A stretch of DNA of 64,000 nucleotides, from positions 558,001 to 622,000 of the forward strand of contig NZ_JACJUD010000003.1 of assembly GCF_014174475.1 (NCBI RefSeq). Reading direction: 5' to 3'. Of the stretch, positions 1 through 10,944 are shown piece after piece; the stretch's first letter is position 1; every line of letters starts with the position of its first letter. A program made the translations under genes and the position numbers. The notes beneath the pieces were generated by a model. It saw only the letters and a list, made by a program, of their open reading frames with translations, had not been told where the DNA came from and made no database searches. Source of the DNA: Aquipseudomonas ullengensis (GTDB lineage Bacteria; Pseudomonadota; Gammaproteobacteria; Pseudomonadales; Pseudomonadaceae).

Positions 1-13
1 GAACGGCATGGCC

Positions 14-1033
14 TCAGCCCGCGCTGCGCTCGCGCAACCAGGTCGCACGTTGCTCGGGCGTATGGAAGGTCCAGGCAAGGAAGCGGCTCTGCTTGTTGCC
101 CTGGGCCATCGCCACGCTGCGCACGTCCACGGCGCCCACTTTCTTCAGCAGGGCTTCGGTAGTCGACACATTGCTGGCCTTGGATACCAGGCTGCTGAAC
201 CACAGTACCTGGCTGGCCACGCCGGCGCTTTCGTTGACCATGCGTTTGAGAAAGCTGGCTTCGCCACCGGTGCACCACAGCTCGGCGCTCTGCCCGCCGA
301 AGTTGAGCACCGGCAGTTTGCGTGCGGGGTCGAGTTTGCCGAGGTTCTTCCACTTGCGTCGGCTGCCGCTGGCGGCCTCTTCGGCGCTGGCATGGAAGGG
401 CGGGTTGCACAGGGTCAGCTCGAAGCGCTCGCCTTCCTGCAACAGGCCTTTGAATATCTGCCCGCGCTGCTGTTGCTGGCGCAGTTCGATGGCCTCGCTC
501 AGGCCGTTGGCCTGAATGATGGTGCGGGCCGAGGCCAGGGCGGTGTCGTCGATGTCCGCGCCGAGAAAGCCCCAGCCATAGTCGCTATGGCCGAGCAGCG
601 GGTAGATGCAGCTGGCACCGGTGCCAATATCCAGCGCCCGGATCGCCTTGCCGCGTGGGATTGCGCCGCCATTCTCCGCCGCCAGCAGGTCGGCCAGGCC
701 GTGCACGTAATCGGCGCGGCCGGGGATCGGCGGGCACAGGTAGCCGGGCGGAATGTCCCAGTGGGCGATGCCATACAGTTGGCGCAACAGGGCGCGGTTG
801 AACACCCGTACCGCCTCGGGGTTGGCGAAGTCGATGCTCTGCTTGCCGTAGGGGTTGAGGATGACGAACTCGCCCAGTTCCGGGCTGCTGGCGATCAGCT
901 TGGGGAAGTCGTAGCGGCCCTGATGGCGATTGCGCGGATGCAGCAACGCCTGGCTTTCACCGGGCTTGGCAGGTTGGGCGGGACGACTGGGCTTGTGTGG
1001 CATGGCGAGCGGTTCACTGGGCGGGGCGGGCAT
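14..1033 (-). CDS. rlmF: 23S rRNA (adenine(1618)-N6)-methyltransferase RlmF
   Basis: 339-aa SAM-dependent methyltransferase expected to methylate N6 of A1618 in 23S rRNA. The Rossmann SAM motif ([15 protein letters not shown]) lies near residue 131 and the N6-adenine signature NPPFH near residue 210, in the order known for RlmF. The N-terminal 30 residues are basic and Pro-rich; a second Met at residue 11 is an alternative start. The gene is complete and ends 13 bp inside the window edge. It follows the small Trp-rich gene by 15 bp, so it may share that transcript. Family identification rests on motifs and overall resemblance. Confidence 0.93.
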   Translation of the reverse strand: MPAPPSEPLAMPHKPSRPAQPAKPGESQALLHPRNRHQGRYDFPKLIASSPELGEFVILNPYGKQSIDFANPEAVRVFNRALLRQLYGIAHWDIPPGYLCPPIPGRADYVHGLADLLAAENGGAIPRGKAIRALDIGTGASCIYPLLGHSDYGWGFLGADIDDTALASARTIIQANGLSEAIELRQQQQRGQIFKGLLQEGERFELTLCNPPFHASAEEAASGSRRKWKNLGKLDPARKLPVLNFGGQSAELWCTGGEASFLKRMVNESAGVASQVLWFSSLVSKASNVSTTEALLKKVGAVDVRSVAMAQGNKQSRFLAWTFHTPEQRATWLRERSAG

Positions 1034-1048
1034 TGTCCCACAGGATGG

Positions 1049-2259
<1,211 letters not shown>

Positions 2260-2301
2260 CTACCTCGTGTCCTTGGGTACAGGCTACGATGCTGACTTTT
2301 A

Positions 2302-2327
2302 TTGTACAAATCTATTTGTATGTACAA
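2302..2327. promoter_or_regulatory. Perfect TTGTACA/TGTACAA dyad, putative MerR/LitR-family operator
   Basis: TTGTACA at 2302-2308 and its inverse TGTACAA at 2321-2327 are separated by 12 bp in an AT-rich patch between two divergent genes. Read either way the dyad gives a TTGTAC...TACAAT pair 15 bp apart, so one regulator could control both directions. As I recall it, the class II LitR/PplR motif of Pseudomonas putida is T(G/A)TACA-N12-T(G/A)TACA, which fits exactly. The regulator gene is not in this window. Confidence 0.6.
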
Positions 2328-2454
2328 TTTTTATCGGTTCAAATCACCGTCCTGCTAAAACTGCGACGCTGGCTGGGAGCAGGCAAGGCACGAATGGACT
2401 TCATGACTCAGACTAGGGTGAGTCTGGCGCTTCACGCCACGCAAGGAGGACGTC

Positions 2455-3360
2455 ATGCACATCTTGCTGACCGGCGGTACAGGTTTGATCGGGCGCGCGT
2501 TGTGCCGGCACTGGCTGGCGCAGGGGCATCAGCTGACGGTGTGGAGCCGCACCCCGCAGCAGGTAGCCGCTCTGTGTGGTGCGGCGGTGCGCGGTATCGG
2601 CAGCCTGCAGGACTACGGCGATGGCCCGCTGGATGCCGTGATCAACCTGGCCGGTGCGCCGATTGCCGAGCGGCCCTGGACGCACAAGCGCAAGGCGCTG
2701 CTGTGGGCCAGTCGTATCGGTCTGACCGAGCAATTGCTGGCCTGGCTGGAGACGCGCGAGCAGAAGCCGGCGCTGCTGATCTCTGGCTCGGCCGTGGGCT
2801 GGTATGGCGATGCGGGCGAGCGCGAGCTGCATGAGGACACGCCTCCGGTGGTCGAGGACTATGCCGCCCAGCTGTGTGGTGCCTGGGAAGAGACCGCGCT
2901 GCGCGCCGAGGAACAGGGTATCCGCGTGGTGCTGCTGCGCACCGGCTTGGTACTGGCGCCAAAGGGCGGCTTTTTGTCGCGCCTGTTGCTGCCGTTCAAA
3001 CTGGGGCTGGGCGGGCCGATCGGCAATGGCCGGCAGTGGATGCCCTGGATTCACCTGCAGGATGAAATCGGCCTGATCGATTTTCTCTTGCGGCAGGAGA
3101 CCGCTCGCGGTCCTTATAATGCCTGCGCGCCGCAGCCGGTGCGCAACAAGGCCTTCGCCACCGCCTTGGGCCGGGCACTGCATCGCCCGGCGTTGTTGCC
3201 GCTGCCGGGCTTGCTGCTGAAGGTTGGCCTGGGCGAATTGTCCGGCCTGCTGCTCGGCGGGCAGAAGGCCTTGCCGGTGCGCGCCGAGCAGGCTGGCTAC
3301 GTATTTCGTTTTACCGCTATCGATGCGGCCCTGGCCGACATCCTCAAGGACGCTGCATGA
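2455..3360 (+). CDS. TIGR01777 family SDR/epimerase-like oxidoreductase
   Basis: 301-aa extended short-chain dehydrogenase. The N-terminal nucleotide-binding motif [11 protein letters not shown] (residues 6-16) is followed by NLAGAPI near residue 64 and SGSAVGWYG near residue 103, and the DUF1731-like C-terminus ([23 protein letters not shown], split over residues 261-285) is typical of the YfcH group. The substrate is unknown. A strong ribosome site (AAGGAGG) lies just before the ATG at 2455. The stop overlaps the hemH start by 4 bp, so the two are cotranslated. The upstream region holds the TGTACA dyad. Confidence 0.9.
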   Translation: MHILLTGGTGLIGRALCRHWLAQGHQLTVWSRTPQQVAALCGAAVRGIGSLQDYGDGPLDAVINLAGAPIAERPWTHKRKALLWASRIGLTEQLLAWLETREQKPALLISGSAVGWYGDAGERELHEDTPPVVEDYAAQLCGAWEETALRAEEQGIRVVLLRTGLVLAPKGGFLSRLLLPFKLGLGGPIGNGRQWMPWIHLQDEIGLIDFLLRQETARGPYNACAPQPVRNKAFATALGRALHRPALLPLPGLLLKVGLGELSGLLLGGQKALPVRAEQAGYVFRFTAIDAALADILKDAA

Positions 3361-4379
3361 CAGATCACGCATTGCTGTTGGTCAACCTCGGTTCGCCGGC
3401 CTCCACTTCGGTGGCCGATGTGCGTCGTTATCTCAACCAGTTCCTGATGGACCCCTATGTGATCGACCTGCCCTGGCCGATCCGTCGTCTGCTGGTGTCG
3501 CTGATCCTGATCAAGCGCCCGGCGCAGTCGGCGCACGCCTACGCCTCGATCTGGTGGCCGGAAGGCTCGCCGCTGGTGGTACTCAGCCAGCGCCTGCAGC
3601 AGGCGATGGCGCCGTTGTGGCGGCACGGCCCGGTCGACCTGGCGATGCGTTATGGCGAGCTGTCGATCGAGAAGGCGCTGCTGCGCCTGGCCGCGCAGGG
3701 TGTCAAGCGGGTGACCCTGGCGCCGCTGTATCCGCAGTTCGCCGACAGCACCACAACCACGGTGATCGAGGAAGCCAAGCGCGTGCTGCGCGACCAGCAG
3801 TTGCCCCTGCAACTGGCAATCCTGCCGCCGTTCTTCGAACAGCCGGAATACCTCGATGCCCTGGTCGCCAGCGCCCAGCCACACCTGGCGCAAGGCTTCG
3901 ATCATCTGCTGCTGAGTTTCCACGGCCTGCCCGAGCGCCATCTGCATAAACTCGACCCCGGCGGTCATTGCCTCAAAGGTGCCGATTGCTGCAAGACGGC
4001 TTCGCTACAGGTGCTTGCCACCTGCTACCGCGCCCAGTGCCTGCGCAGCGCCGAACTGTTCGCCGAGCGCGCTGGCTTGCAGCCGGGTCAGTGGTCGGTG
4101 TCGTTCCAGTCGCGCCTGGGCCGCGCCAAGTGGATCGAGCCCTACACCGAGGCGCGCCTCGACGAACTGGGCAAGGCCGGGGTGAAAAAGCTGCTGGTGA
4201 TGTGCCCGGCGTTCGTCGCCGACTGCATCGAAACCCTGGAAGAGATCGGCATGCGTGGCCAGGAGCAGTTCCAGCAAGCGGGTGGTGAGGAACTGGTGCT
4301 GGTGCCGTGCCTTAACGAACATCCGCAGTGGGTGACGGCGTTGCGGGTGCTGAGTGAGAGAGCCCCGAAAGAGCTTTGA
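3357..4379 (+). CDS. hemH: Ferrochelatase
   Basis: 340-aa enzyme of the last haem step, inserting Fe(II) into protoporphyrin IX. Diagnostic segments are [10 protein letters not shown] at residues 7-16, the catalytic-His motif SFHGLPERH near residue 190, and [15 protein letters not shown] near 282-296. A Cys-rich insertion ([13 protein letters not shown]) lies near residue 203. The length is normal. It is coupled to the epimerase by an ATGA overlap. If the upstream dyad binds a light-responsive regulator, haem synthesis would be tied to that response; this is inference. Confidence 0.97.
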   Translation: MTDHALLLVNLGSPASTSVADVRRYLNQFLMDPYVIDLPWPIRRLLVSLILIKRPAQSAHAYASIWWPEGSPLVVLSQRLQQAMAPLWRHGPVDLAMRYGELSIEKALLRLAAQGVKRVTLAPLYPQFADSTTTTVIEEAKRVLRDQQLPLQLAILPPFFEQPEYLDALVASAQPHLAQGFDHLLLSFHGLPERHLHKLDPGGHCLKGADCCKTASLQVLATCYRAQCLRSAELFAERAGLQPGQWSVSFQSRLGRAKWIEPYTEARLDELGKAGVKKLLVMCPAFVADCIETLEEIGMRGQEQFQQAGGEELVLVPCLNEHPQWVTALRVLSERAPKEL

Positions 4380-4456
4380 TGGACGAGGGAGGAGGGGCTG
4401 CTGAGGCATGGCAGCTCGGCGCTGCCCTCTATTGCATGCCGGCTTGGGGCTAGCCG

Positions 4457-4485
4457 GCGACTCTTTCAGGTGAGCGGAGTCGCCG
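4457..4485. terminator. Hairpin between converging hemH and the 97-aa secreted protein gene
   Basis: GGCGACTC at 4457-4464 pairs with GAGTCGCC at 4478-4485, giving a perfect 8-bp stem with a 13-nt loop. A second short palindrome (GCCGGC...GCCGGC) lies just upstream. There is no T-run, so this may be a factor-dependent terminator or a simple repeat. Confidence 0.4.
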
Positions 4486-4507
4486 TGTAGCCGTTGCCAG
4501 CAGGAGT

Positions 4508-4801
4508 TCAGTCCCGGCGTTTATCAAGGCACTCACGACGCAGGGTGAGGCTGTTGATCTCGTGGCAATTGATCAGGTAATCATCGTTGTCGTAATCATC
4601 TTTGCTTTTACCCTTTGCCTTGTCGCAATTGCCCTTCTCATTGCAATTGCCTTTGCCTTTTTGATCGCTGTCCTGATCTCGAAGGCAATCTCTGACGTCA
4701 CTTGCGCTGCCTGCGTCTTTGCAATCCGAACCGGCAAATGCCAGCGATGGCAGGGTCGGGGAAAGTAAGAGTGCGCATACAAGGGTCGCTACGATTCGCA
4801 T
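4508..4801 (-). CDS. Small secreted Cys-rich, K/D/N-rich protein of unknown function
   Basis: 97-aa protein with a clear Sec signal peptide (hydrophobic LVCALLLSPTLPSLAFAG, likely cut after AFA). The mature part has six Cys in SDCKD, RDCLR, GNCNE, GNCDK, INCHE and RECLD, around a hydrophilic KGKGNCNEKGNCDKAKGK tract and an acidic DDYDNDD stretch. The paired CLRDQD/CLDKRRD ends suggest disulfide-closed helices. Codons are visibly more AT-rich than those of neighbours (many AAT, GAT, AAA), suggesting recent acquisition. A recognised function is lacking. Periplasmic or extracellular location is inferred. Confidence 0.7.
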   Translation of the reverse strand: MRIVATLVCALLLSPTLPSLAFAGSDCKDAGSASDVRDCLRDQDSDQKGKGNCNEKGNCDKAKGKSKDDYDNDDYLINCHEINSLTLRRECLDKRRD

Positions 4802-4905
4802 ACCTGAACTCCTGAGTAAATGGCTTTGGGCGGCTACGACCTTGCCGTGCGATCTGACTATAGTCGCCGTCCCGGAAGGGCGCCCGCGCGACTCTGGCGC
4901 ACAAA

Positions 4906-4934
4906 CAAAAACGGAGGCCGAAGCCTCCGTTTTG
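4906..4934 (-). terminator. Rho-independent terminator of the thiolase gene
   Basis: AAAACGGAGGC and GCCTCCGTTTT pair around a CGAA loop, with A and T runs on both sides. It lies about 20 bp past the thiolase stop on the minus strand. Confidence 0.85.
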
Positions 4935-4954
4935 TAGTCGTTGCGAAGTCGTGC

Positions 4955-6139
4955 TTACAGCACTTCGAACAGACCTGCAGCACCCATGCCGCCGCCGACG
5001 CACATGGTGATCACCACGTACTTCACGCCACGACGCTTACCTTCCAGCAGGGCGTGACCGACCATGCGCGCACCGCTCATGCCGTACGGGTGGCCGATGG
5101 AGATGGCGCCACCGTTGACGTTCAGCTTGGCCGGGTCGATGCCGAGTTTCTGCGCGCTGTACAGCACCTGGCAGGCGAAGGCTTCGTTGAGCTCCCACAG
5201 GCCGATATCGTCGACGGTCAGGCCATGCTGCTTGAGCAGTTTCGGTACGGCGAACACCGGGCCGATACCCATTTCTTCCGGAGCCAGACCGGCTACGGCG
5301 ATGCCGCGGTACAGGCCCAGCGGCTGGATGCCGCGCTGGGCGGCCAGGGAGCCGCTCATCAGCACGCTGGCGCTGGCGCCGTCGGACAGTTGGCTGGCGT
5401 TACCGGCGGTGATGCAGCCGCCTTCGATGACTGGTTTGAGCTTGCTCAGGTCGCCCAGCACGGTTTGCGGGCGGTTGCCTTCGTCGATGCTCAGGGTGAC
5501 GTCTTCGAACGTCACCGCGCCGGTTTCCTTGTCGACCAGTTTCTTGCGTGCGCTGACCGGAACGATTTCATTGGCGAACAGGCCGGCGGCTTGGGCGGCG
5601 GCGGTGCGTTGCTGCGATTGCAGGGAGTAGGCGTCCTGGGCTTCGCGGCTGATGTTGTAGCGTTTGGCGACGATTTCGGCGGTCTGCAGCATCGGCATGT
5701 AGGCGTTTTCGGCCATCTTCACCACGGCCGGATCGTAGTCGGCGGCAGTCCACTTCATGTGGGTGTTCTGCACCAGGCTGATCTGCTCCTGGCCAGCGCC
5801 GACGGTAACGGCCATGCCGTCGACCATGATCTGCTTGGCGGCGATGGAGATGGCCATCAGGCCGGAGGCGCACTGGCGGTCGATGGTCTGCCCGCTGACG
5901 GTCAGCGGCAGGCCGGCGGCCAGCAGCGACAGGCGCGCCAGGTTGGTCGAGGCGGTGCCGCCCTGCATGGCGGTGCCCATCACCAGGTCTTCGATTTCGC
6001 CCGGCTCGATGCCGGAGCGCTCGACCGCGGCACGGATGGCGACGGCGGCCATGGACGGCGACTTGAGGTCGTTGAAGGCGCCGCGGAAGGCCTTGGCGAT
6101 CGGGGTGCGGGCGGTGGAGACGATGACGGCGTCTTGCAT
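4955..6139 (-). CDS. Thiolase (acetyl-CoA C-acyltransferase)
   Basis: 394-aa thiolase with the full catalytic set: acyl-accepting Cys in DRQCASGL (about residue 88), NEAFA near 316, the His motif [11 protein letters not shown] near 346, and the second Cys in [10 protein letters not shown] near the C-terminus. It should cleave 3-ketoacyl-CoA to acetyl-CoA (degradative) or run in reverse. It lies 27 bp downstream of a thioesterase gene and at the end of a cluster with acyl-CoA and 3-hydroxyacyl-CoA dehydrogenases, which favours a beta-oxidation role. Chain-length preference cannot be told from sequence. Confidence 0.93.
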   Translation of the reverse strand: MQDAVIVSTARTPIAKAFRGAFNDLKSPSMAAVAIRAAVERSGIEPGEIEDLVMGTAMQGGTASTNLARLSLLAAGLPLTVSGQTIDRQCASGLMAISIAAKQIMVDGMAVTVGAGQEQISLVQNTHMKWTAADYDPAVVKMAENAYMPMLQTAEIVAKRYNISREAQDAYSLQSQQRTAAAQAAGLFANEIVPVSARKKLVDKETGAVTFEDVTLSIDEGNRPQTVLGDLSKLKPVIEGGCITAGNASQLSDGASASVLMSGSLAAQRGIQPLGLYRGIAVAGLAPEEMGIGPVFAVPKLLKQHGLTVDDIGLWELNEAFACQVLYSAQKLGIDPAKLNVNGGAISIGHPYGMSGARMVGHALLEGKRRGVKYVVITMCVGGGMGAAGLFEVL

Positions 6140-6166
6140 GACGGATTCCTCAGCTGTTGTTTTTGA

Positions 6167-6601
6167 TCAGTCGCGCAGCAGGCGGGCGAGCGCCGTGCGC
6201 AGGTTGTCGGGAATGCTTACCGGACGATTGCTCGCGCGGTCGACGAACACGTGGACGAAGCGGCCGGCGGCGCAGGCCTGCTCTTCACCGGCCTTGAAGA
6301 TGGCCAGCTCGTACTGCACTGAACTGTTGCCCAGTTTGCCGACCCGCAGGCCGACCTCGATGCGCTCGGGGAATGCGATGGAGGCGAAGTAGTCGCACGA
6401 CGAGCTGACCACGAAGCCGACTACGTCGCCGTCGTGGATATCCAGGCCACCGACTTCGATCAGGTAGGTGTTCACCGCGCTGTCGAAGAAGCCGTAATAG
6501 ACCACGTTGTTGACGTGACCATAGACGTCGTTGTCGTGCCAGCGCGTGGTGATCGGCTGGAAGTGCGCGTAGTCGCTGCGCAGGTGTTCGGGCTGGCTCA
6601 T
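6167..6601 (-). CDS. Acyl-CoA thioesterase, hotdog fold (YbgC/4-HBT type)
   Basis: 144-aa single hotdog domain. The N-terminal segment [22 protein letters not shown] has the catalytic Asp of the 4-hydroxybenzoyl-CoA thioesterase group (D/H-rich loop, about residues 20-41). It is expected to hydrolyse acyl-CoA thioesters in the cytosol, possibly relieving CoA trapping in the adjacent beta-oxidation cluster. It is 27 bp upstream of the thiolase on the same strand, so it is probably cotranscribed. Confidence 0.88.
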   Translation of the reverse strand: MSQPEHLRSDYAHFQPITTRWHDNDVYGHVNNVVYYGFFDSAVNTYLIEVGGLDIHDGDVVGFVVSSSCDYFASIAFPERIEVGLRVGKLGNSSVQYELAIFKAGEEQACAAGRFVHVFVDRASNRPVSIPDNLRTALARLLRD

Positions 6602-6697
6602 GCTCTGCTCTCGTCTTGCTTGCGTACCACCCTAAGGCCTGGCCGGTGCGCGGGATAGTTTGATTCGTGGGCTGTATTGCGGGTTATTGGTCAGGTC

Positions 6698-6825
6698 ACC
6701 CCTCTCCCTGCGGGGGAGGGAAGGGGCTGCGGGCAACTCGCTTTCCCTCACCCTGGCCCTCTCCCGGAGGGAGAGGGGGGCAGCTCCGTAGGGTGGATGT
6801 CGCTCTATACATCCACCTTCGGTCA
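6698..6825. repeat. Pseudomonas-type intergenic palindromes (CCCTCTCCC family plus a GTAGGGTGG copy)
   Basis: The 259-bp gap 6602-6860 between the thioesterase and the alcohol dehydrogenase holds two repeat units. One (6698-6780) contains CCCTCTCCC/GGGAGGG hairpins of a common dispersed repeat. The other (6788-6825) is a GTAGGGTGGATG...CATCCACC palindrome. Both can act as transcript ends or stabilisers. The rest of the gap shows no gene. Confidence 0.75.
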
Positions 6826-6860
6826 CGCTCGGTGGATCGATGATGCGCGCCCCCCCCTAC

Positions 6861-8024
6861 TCAGTACGCGGCGCGGTAGATCGCCAGGGCGTCGGCTTCG
6901 CTGACTTCGCGTGGGTTATTCACCAGCAGGCGCTGCTGCAGCATGGCGTCGCTGGCCATCTGTTCGAGCATGTTTTCTGGCACCTCGGCGTCACGCAGGC
7001 GCGACGGCAGGCCACAGCGCTGGTTGAGTGCCGCCAGCTCGCTGATGAACTGCTCGCACAGGCTCTGCGCGTCACCTGGCTGCAGGCGCTCGCCGAGGAT
7101 CAGCGGGGCCAGTTCGGCATACAGCGGCATCGCCAGCGGCGCGTTGAAGCGCAGCACGTGCGGCAGCACCAGGGCGTTGCTCAGGCCGTGGGGAATGTGG
7201 AAGTGCCCGCCCAGCGGGTAGGCCAGCGCGTGTACCGCCGCGCACGGCGAGTTGGCGAAGGCCTGGCCGGCGAGCAGGGCGCCGAGCAGCATGGCTTGGC
7301 GCGCCTCGCGGTTCTGGCCGTTGTGCACCGCCTGGTCGAGGTTGGCGGCAAGCAGGCGCAGGGCCTCGCGGGCCAGCAGGTCGGACAGCGGGTTCTTCTT
7401 GATCTTGCTGGTGTAGGCCTCGATGGCATGCACCATGGCGTCGATGCCGGTGGCCGCGGTCACGGCCGGCGGCAGGCCGAGGGTCAGGTCGGCGTCGAGC
7501 ACGGCCAGGTCCGGCAGCAGCAGCGGCGAGACCACACCCATCTTGGTGGTTTCACCGGTGGTGATGATGGCGATCTGGGTGACTTCCGAACCAGTGCCGG
7601 CAGTGGTCGGTACTTGGATCAGCGGCAGGCGCTGGCCCTTGGCATTGCCCACGCCGTAGATGTCCTTGAGCGACTGCGCGCAGCTCGGGTGGGCGAGCAG
7701 GGCGACCAGCTTGGCGACGTCCATCGAACTGCCGCCACCGAAGCCGATCACCAATTGCGCTTCGAGCGCGCGGGCACGTTCCACGGCATTGAGGACGATG
7801 GCCTCCGGCGGGTCGGCCACCACCTGGTCGAACACCTCGACGTTCAAACCGGCGCTGGCGAAGCCCGGCAGCACGCCATTGAGCAGGCCGAAGCGGGTGA
7901 TGCCCGGGTCGGTGACGATCAGCACGCGCTGGGCGCCGCGCTCGCGGCACAGTTCGGCCAGGCGTACGGCCGAGCCGGATTCACAGAGGATTTGCGCGGT
8001 AGTGGCGAAACTGAAGGGTTGCAT
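6861..8024 (-). CDS. Iron-containing alcohol dehydrogenase
   Basis: 387-aa Fe-ADH (group III). The NAD(P)-binding GFGGGSSMDVAK lies near residue 95 and TTAGTGSEVT near 140; the metal-binding region has the pattern D...H...H (DAMVHAIEAYTSK near 200 and PHGLSNALVLPHVLRFN near 275). It probably oxidises an alcohol or reduces an aldehyde. It lies 18 bp downstream of the esterase gene, so alcohol released by ester cleavage is a natural substrate guess. Confidence 0.92.
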   Translation of the reverse strand: MQPFSFATTAQILCESGSAVRLAELCRERGAQRVLIVTDPGITRFGLLNGVLPGFASAGLNVEVFDQVVADPPEAIVLNAVERARALEAQLVIGFGGGSSMDVAKLVALLAHPSCAQSLKDIYGVGNAKGQRLPLIQVPTTAGTGSEVTQIAIITTGETTKMGVVSPLLLPDLAVLDADLTLGLPPAVTAATGIDAMVHAIEAYTSKIKKNPLSDLLAREALRLLAANLDQAVHNGQNREARQAMLLGALLAGQAFANSPCAAVHALAYPLGGHFHIPHGLSNALVLPHVLRFNAPLAMPLYAELAPLILGERLQPGDAQSLCEQFISELAALNQRCGLPSRLRDAEVPENMLEQMASDAMLQQRLLVNNPREVSEADALAIYRAAY

Positions 8025-8042
8025 GGCTATACCTCCGGACGA

Positions 8043-9038
8043 TTAGGGCTGCGCCGGCACAGGGCGCTGGCGGGCGAAGAAGTCCCAGATCACCTGTGGG
8101 CCGGCAAAGCCGGACAGGGTCGGGCCGAGCAGGCGCGGAGCACGGAACTGCGCCTGGGGAATCAGGTGGCCGCCGCCGATCAGCGAATACAGTGCCACTT
8201 CGGCACGGTCACCGGTTTGCCACTGGTCGAGCGTCACGCGACGGGCACGGTCGTCTGGGTCGCTCCAGACGGTGCTGTTGTGCACGGCGGCAGGCGGATA
8301 CCCGGCCAGGTTGGCGAAGTACAGCGCCGATTCGTAGGACGAGCGCACGGTGCCGCGATTGCCCAGGCCGAACAGGGTGACGACGCCACCGTTGTACGGG
8401 TTGACCGGGTCACGGGTGCCGTTCATGAACAGCACCGGCACGGCCTGGCCGGACGGCGTGCAGTCGAGGTTGTCGTCGGTTGGCAGGTTGGCCGCGATGG
8501 CGGCGACGCCAGCCAGCAGCTGCGGTTGTTCCAGGGCGATGCGCAGCCCCAGGTGGCCACCGTTGGAATAGCCGGCGAGGAAGGCGCGGCGCGGGTCGGC
8601 GCCATGCTGTGCGGCGAAGCGCTGGATCAGTGCGGCGATCAGGCCCTTGTCATCGATGTTCTGCGTGCGCGCCGGGTAGTCGGCCGTGCGGCGGCAGTCG
8701 TTCCAGTTGTTCTTGAAACCCTGCGGGTAGACGACGATGAAACCGTGCTGGTCGGCCAGGCGCTCGAACTGGTAGCCGGTGAAGGTGCGCATGTCTTCGA
8801 TGGTTTGCAGCGAACCATGCAGGACGAACAGCAGCGGCGCGTTGGCTGGCAGCTTGGCCGGGAGATAGAACGCATAGTCGCGCTGCAGGCCGCCGAGTTC
8901 GATGCGCTCGTGCTGCAGGGTAGCGCTCAAGGCCGGTGCGGCGGGCTTGGGCGCGTGGAGGAAATAGGCATACAGACCGCCGGCAATGACGACGATCAGC
9001 AGGAGTGCGTAGAGGGCTATTTTTATTATTTTCACCAA
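8043..9038 (-). CDS. PHB-depolymerase-like alpha/beta hydrolase (LpqC/feruloyl-esterase type)
   Basis: 331-aa hydrolase with an N-terminal membrane anchor (IALYALLLIVVIAGGLYAYF, residues 6-25). The segment PLLFVLHGSLQT carries the oxyanion region, GYSNGGHLGL near residue 156 carries the nucleophile Ser, and SLIGGGHLIP near 288 the catalytic His. Conserved Cys in NDCRRTADYP and LDCTPSG are typical of the Esterase_PHB family. It should act in the periplasm on an ester. It is followed at 18 bp by the Fe-ADH gene. Confidence 0.85.
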   Translation of the reverse strand: MVKIIKIALYALLLIVVIAGGLYAYFLHAPKPAAPALSATLQHERIELGGLQRDYAFYLPAKLPANAPLLFVLHGSLQTIEDMRTFTGYQFERLADQHGFIVVYPQGFKNNWNDCRRTADYPARTQNIDDKGLIAALIQRFAAQHGADPRRAFLAGYSNGGHLGLRIALEQPQLLAGVAAIAANLPTDDNLDCTPSGQAVPVLFMNGTRDPVNPYNGGVVTLFGLGNRGTVRSSYESALYFANLAGYPPAAVHNSTVWSDPDDRARRVTLDQWQTGDRAEVALYSLIGGGHLIPQAQFRAPRLLGPTLSGFAGPQVIWDFFARQRPVPAQP

Positions 9039-9153
9039 AGGCTCTCGGTCAGATCGGGGTTACCCCGGTAGGCGAAATCCGCAGGATGGGTTGAGCGCAG
9101 GGATACCCATGCAGAGACCTGCAGGGCATCGCTGCACTCAACGCCAAAGCGCA

Positions 9154-10944
9154 TCAGAAGGCGAAGCTGTCTTCCGGCATCGCCATCAGGCAGTCCGCGC
9201 CACCCAACAGGGCTTCGCGGTGGCTGCTGGCGCGCGGCAGCACGCGGCGCACATAGAACGCGGCGCTGTGCAGCTTGGCCTGGTAGAACTCGATTTCGCT
9301 GCTGCCGGCATCCAGGGCGTCCTGGGCCTTGGCGGCGGCCTGCAGCCAGAAACCGGCCAGCAGCACGTAGGCCGAGTACTGCAGGAAGTCCACCGAGGTG
9401 GCGCCGATCTCCTGGGCGTCGCGCTGGCTCATGGCGATCACTTCGGCGCTCAGCTCGCGCCACTGGTTCAGGCGCTCGCCGACCACCTTGCCCAGCTCGG
9501 CGAGTGCCGGCCGTGCGCTGGCCTGGTCAGCCAGGTCGGCGAACTCGCCGATCAGCGCATTGAGCTCGCTGCCGCCATCACCGAGCACCTTGCGGCGGAT
9601 GTAGTCCAGTGCCTGGATGCCGTTGGTACCCTCGTAGAGCTGGGTGATGCGGCTGTCGCGCATCAGTTGTTCCATGCCCCACTCGCGGATGAAACCGTGG
9701 CCGCCGTAGACCTGTACCGCGTGGCTGGCGACTTCCTGGCCCATGTCGGTGAAGAAGGCTTTGACGATCGGGATCAGCAGCGCCGCGCGCTTGCTGGCGG
9801 CCTTGCGCTCGGCGGCGTCGCTCGCACCGTGCTCCAGATCGAGCTGGCGTGCGGTGTAGGCGGCGAGCATGCGGCTGCCTTCGACCAGGCTCTTCTGGGT
9901 CAGCAGCATGCGCCGCACATCCGGGTGGACGATGATCGGGTCGGCGGCTTTCTCCGGTTGCTGGGCACCGGCCAGGCCACGCGATTGCAGGCGCTCACGG
10001 GCATAGCGCAGGGCACCCTGGAACGCCGCCTCGGCGATGCCCAGACCTTGCAGGCCAACCTGGAAGCGCGCGTCGTTCATCATGGTGAACATGCAGGCCA
10101 GGCCCTGGTTGGCGTCGCCAATCAGCCAGCCGGTGGCGCCGTCGAAGTTCATCACGCAGGTGGACGCGCCCTTGATGCCCATCTTGTGTTCGATCGCGCC
10201 GCAGGACAGGGCGTTCTTGTCGCTCAGCGAACCGTCGGCCTTGGCCACGAACTTGGGTACCAGGAACAGGCTGATGCCTTTCACCCCGGCCGGCGCATCC
10301 GGCAGGCGTGCCAGTACCAGGTGGACGATGTTCTCGGAGAAATCCTGCTCGCCGCCGCTGATGAAGATCTTGCTACCGCTGACCTTGTAGCTGCCGTCGG
10401 CTTGCGGTTCTGCCTTGCTGCGCAGCAGGGCCAGGTCGGTACCGGCCTGGGGCTCGGTCAGGCACATGGTGCCGGTCCACTGGCCGCTGACCATCTTCGC
10501 CAGGTAGTCCTTCTGCAGCTCCGCGCTGCCGTGCTTGTGCAGGGCCAGTACGGCGCCCTCGGTCAGGCCCGAGTAGACGCGGAACGACAGCGACGAGGCC
10601 ATCAGCATTTCATGGAAGGTGAACGCCACCAGCTGCGGGAAACCCTGGCCGCCGAAGTCGACCGGGCCGGTCATGCTCGCCCAGCCGTTGTCGACGAATT
10701 GCTGGTAGGCGGCGCGGAAGCCCTTGGGTGTGGTCACGTTGCCGTCGACCAGTTGGCAGCCTTCTTCATCGCTGTTGCGGTTGAGCGGGGCGATTTCGTT
10801 GCCGGTAAAGGCGGCGGCTTCTTCCAGCACGCCGTCGATCAGCTCGCGGTCGAGGCCGTTGCCGAGCAGCTCGCAGTGGGCGCTGACATCGAACAGTTCG
10901 TGCAGCACGAAGCGCATGTCGCGCAGTGGGGCTTGATAGCTCAT
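9154..10944 (-). CDS. Acyl-CoA dehydrogenase (about 600-aa type with C-terminal extension)
   Basis: 596-aa FAD enzyme that makes the alpha,beta double bond of acyl-CoA. The region TGTMCLTEPQAGTDLALL near residue 155 and ISGGEQDF near 205 mark the FAD/substrate core, and the catalytic region RITQLYEGTNGIQALDYIRR is split over residues 430-450. A C-terminal helical domain completes the long FadE form. It overlaps the 3-hydroxyacyl-CoA dehydrogenase gene by 4 bp. Substrate chain type is unknown. Confidence 0.93.
   Translation of the reverse strand: MSYQAPLRDMRFVLHELFDVSAHCELLGNGLDRELIDGVLEEAAAFTGNEIAPLNRNSDEEGCQLVDGNVTTPKGFRAAYQQFVDNGWASMTGPVDFGGQGFPQLVAFTFHEMLMASSLSFRVYSGLTEGAVLALHKHGSAELQKDYLAKMVSGQWTGTMCLTEPQAGTDLALLRSKAEPQADGSYKVSGSKIFISGGEQDFSENIVHLVLARLPDAPAGVKGISLFLVPKFVAKADGSLSDKNALSCGAIEHKMGIKGASTCVMNFDGATGWLIGDANQGLACMFTMMNDARFQVGLQGLGIAEAAFQGALRYARERLQSRGLAGAQQPEKAADPIIVHPDVRRMLLTQKSLVEGSRMLAAYTARQLDLEHGASDAAERKAASKRAALLIPIVKAFFTDMGQEVASHAVQVYGGHGFIREWGMEQLMRDSRITQLYEGTNGIQALDYIRRKVLGDGGSELNALIGEFADLADQASARPALAELGKVVGERLNQWRELSAEVIAMSQRDAQEIGATSVDFLQYSAYVLLAGFWLQAAAKAQDALDAGSSEIEFYQAKLHSAAFYVRRVLPRASSHREALLGGADCLMAMPEDSFAF

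Noticed and set aside
6698..6780. CRISPR-like repeat array
   Set aside because: The repeated CCCTCTCCC units are arms of palindromic intergenic repeats, not evenly spaced direct repeats.
6840..9071. 743-codon plus-strand frame opposite the Fe-ADH and esterase genes
   Set aside because: Spans two well-supported minus-strand genes and has the typical composition of an antisense frame.
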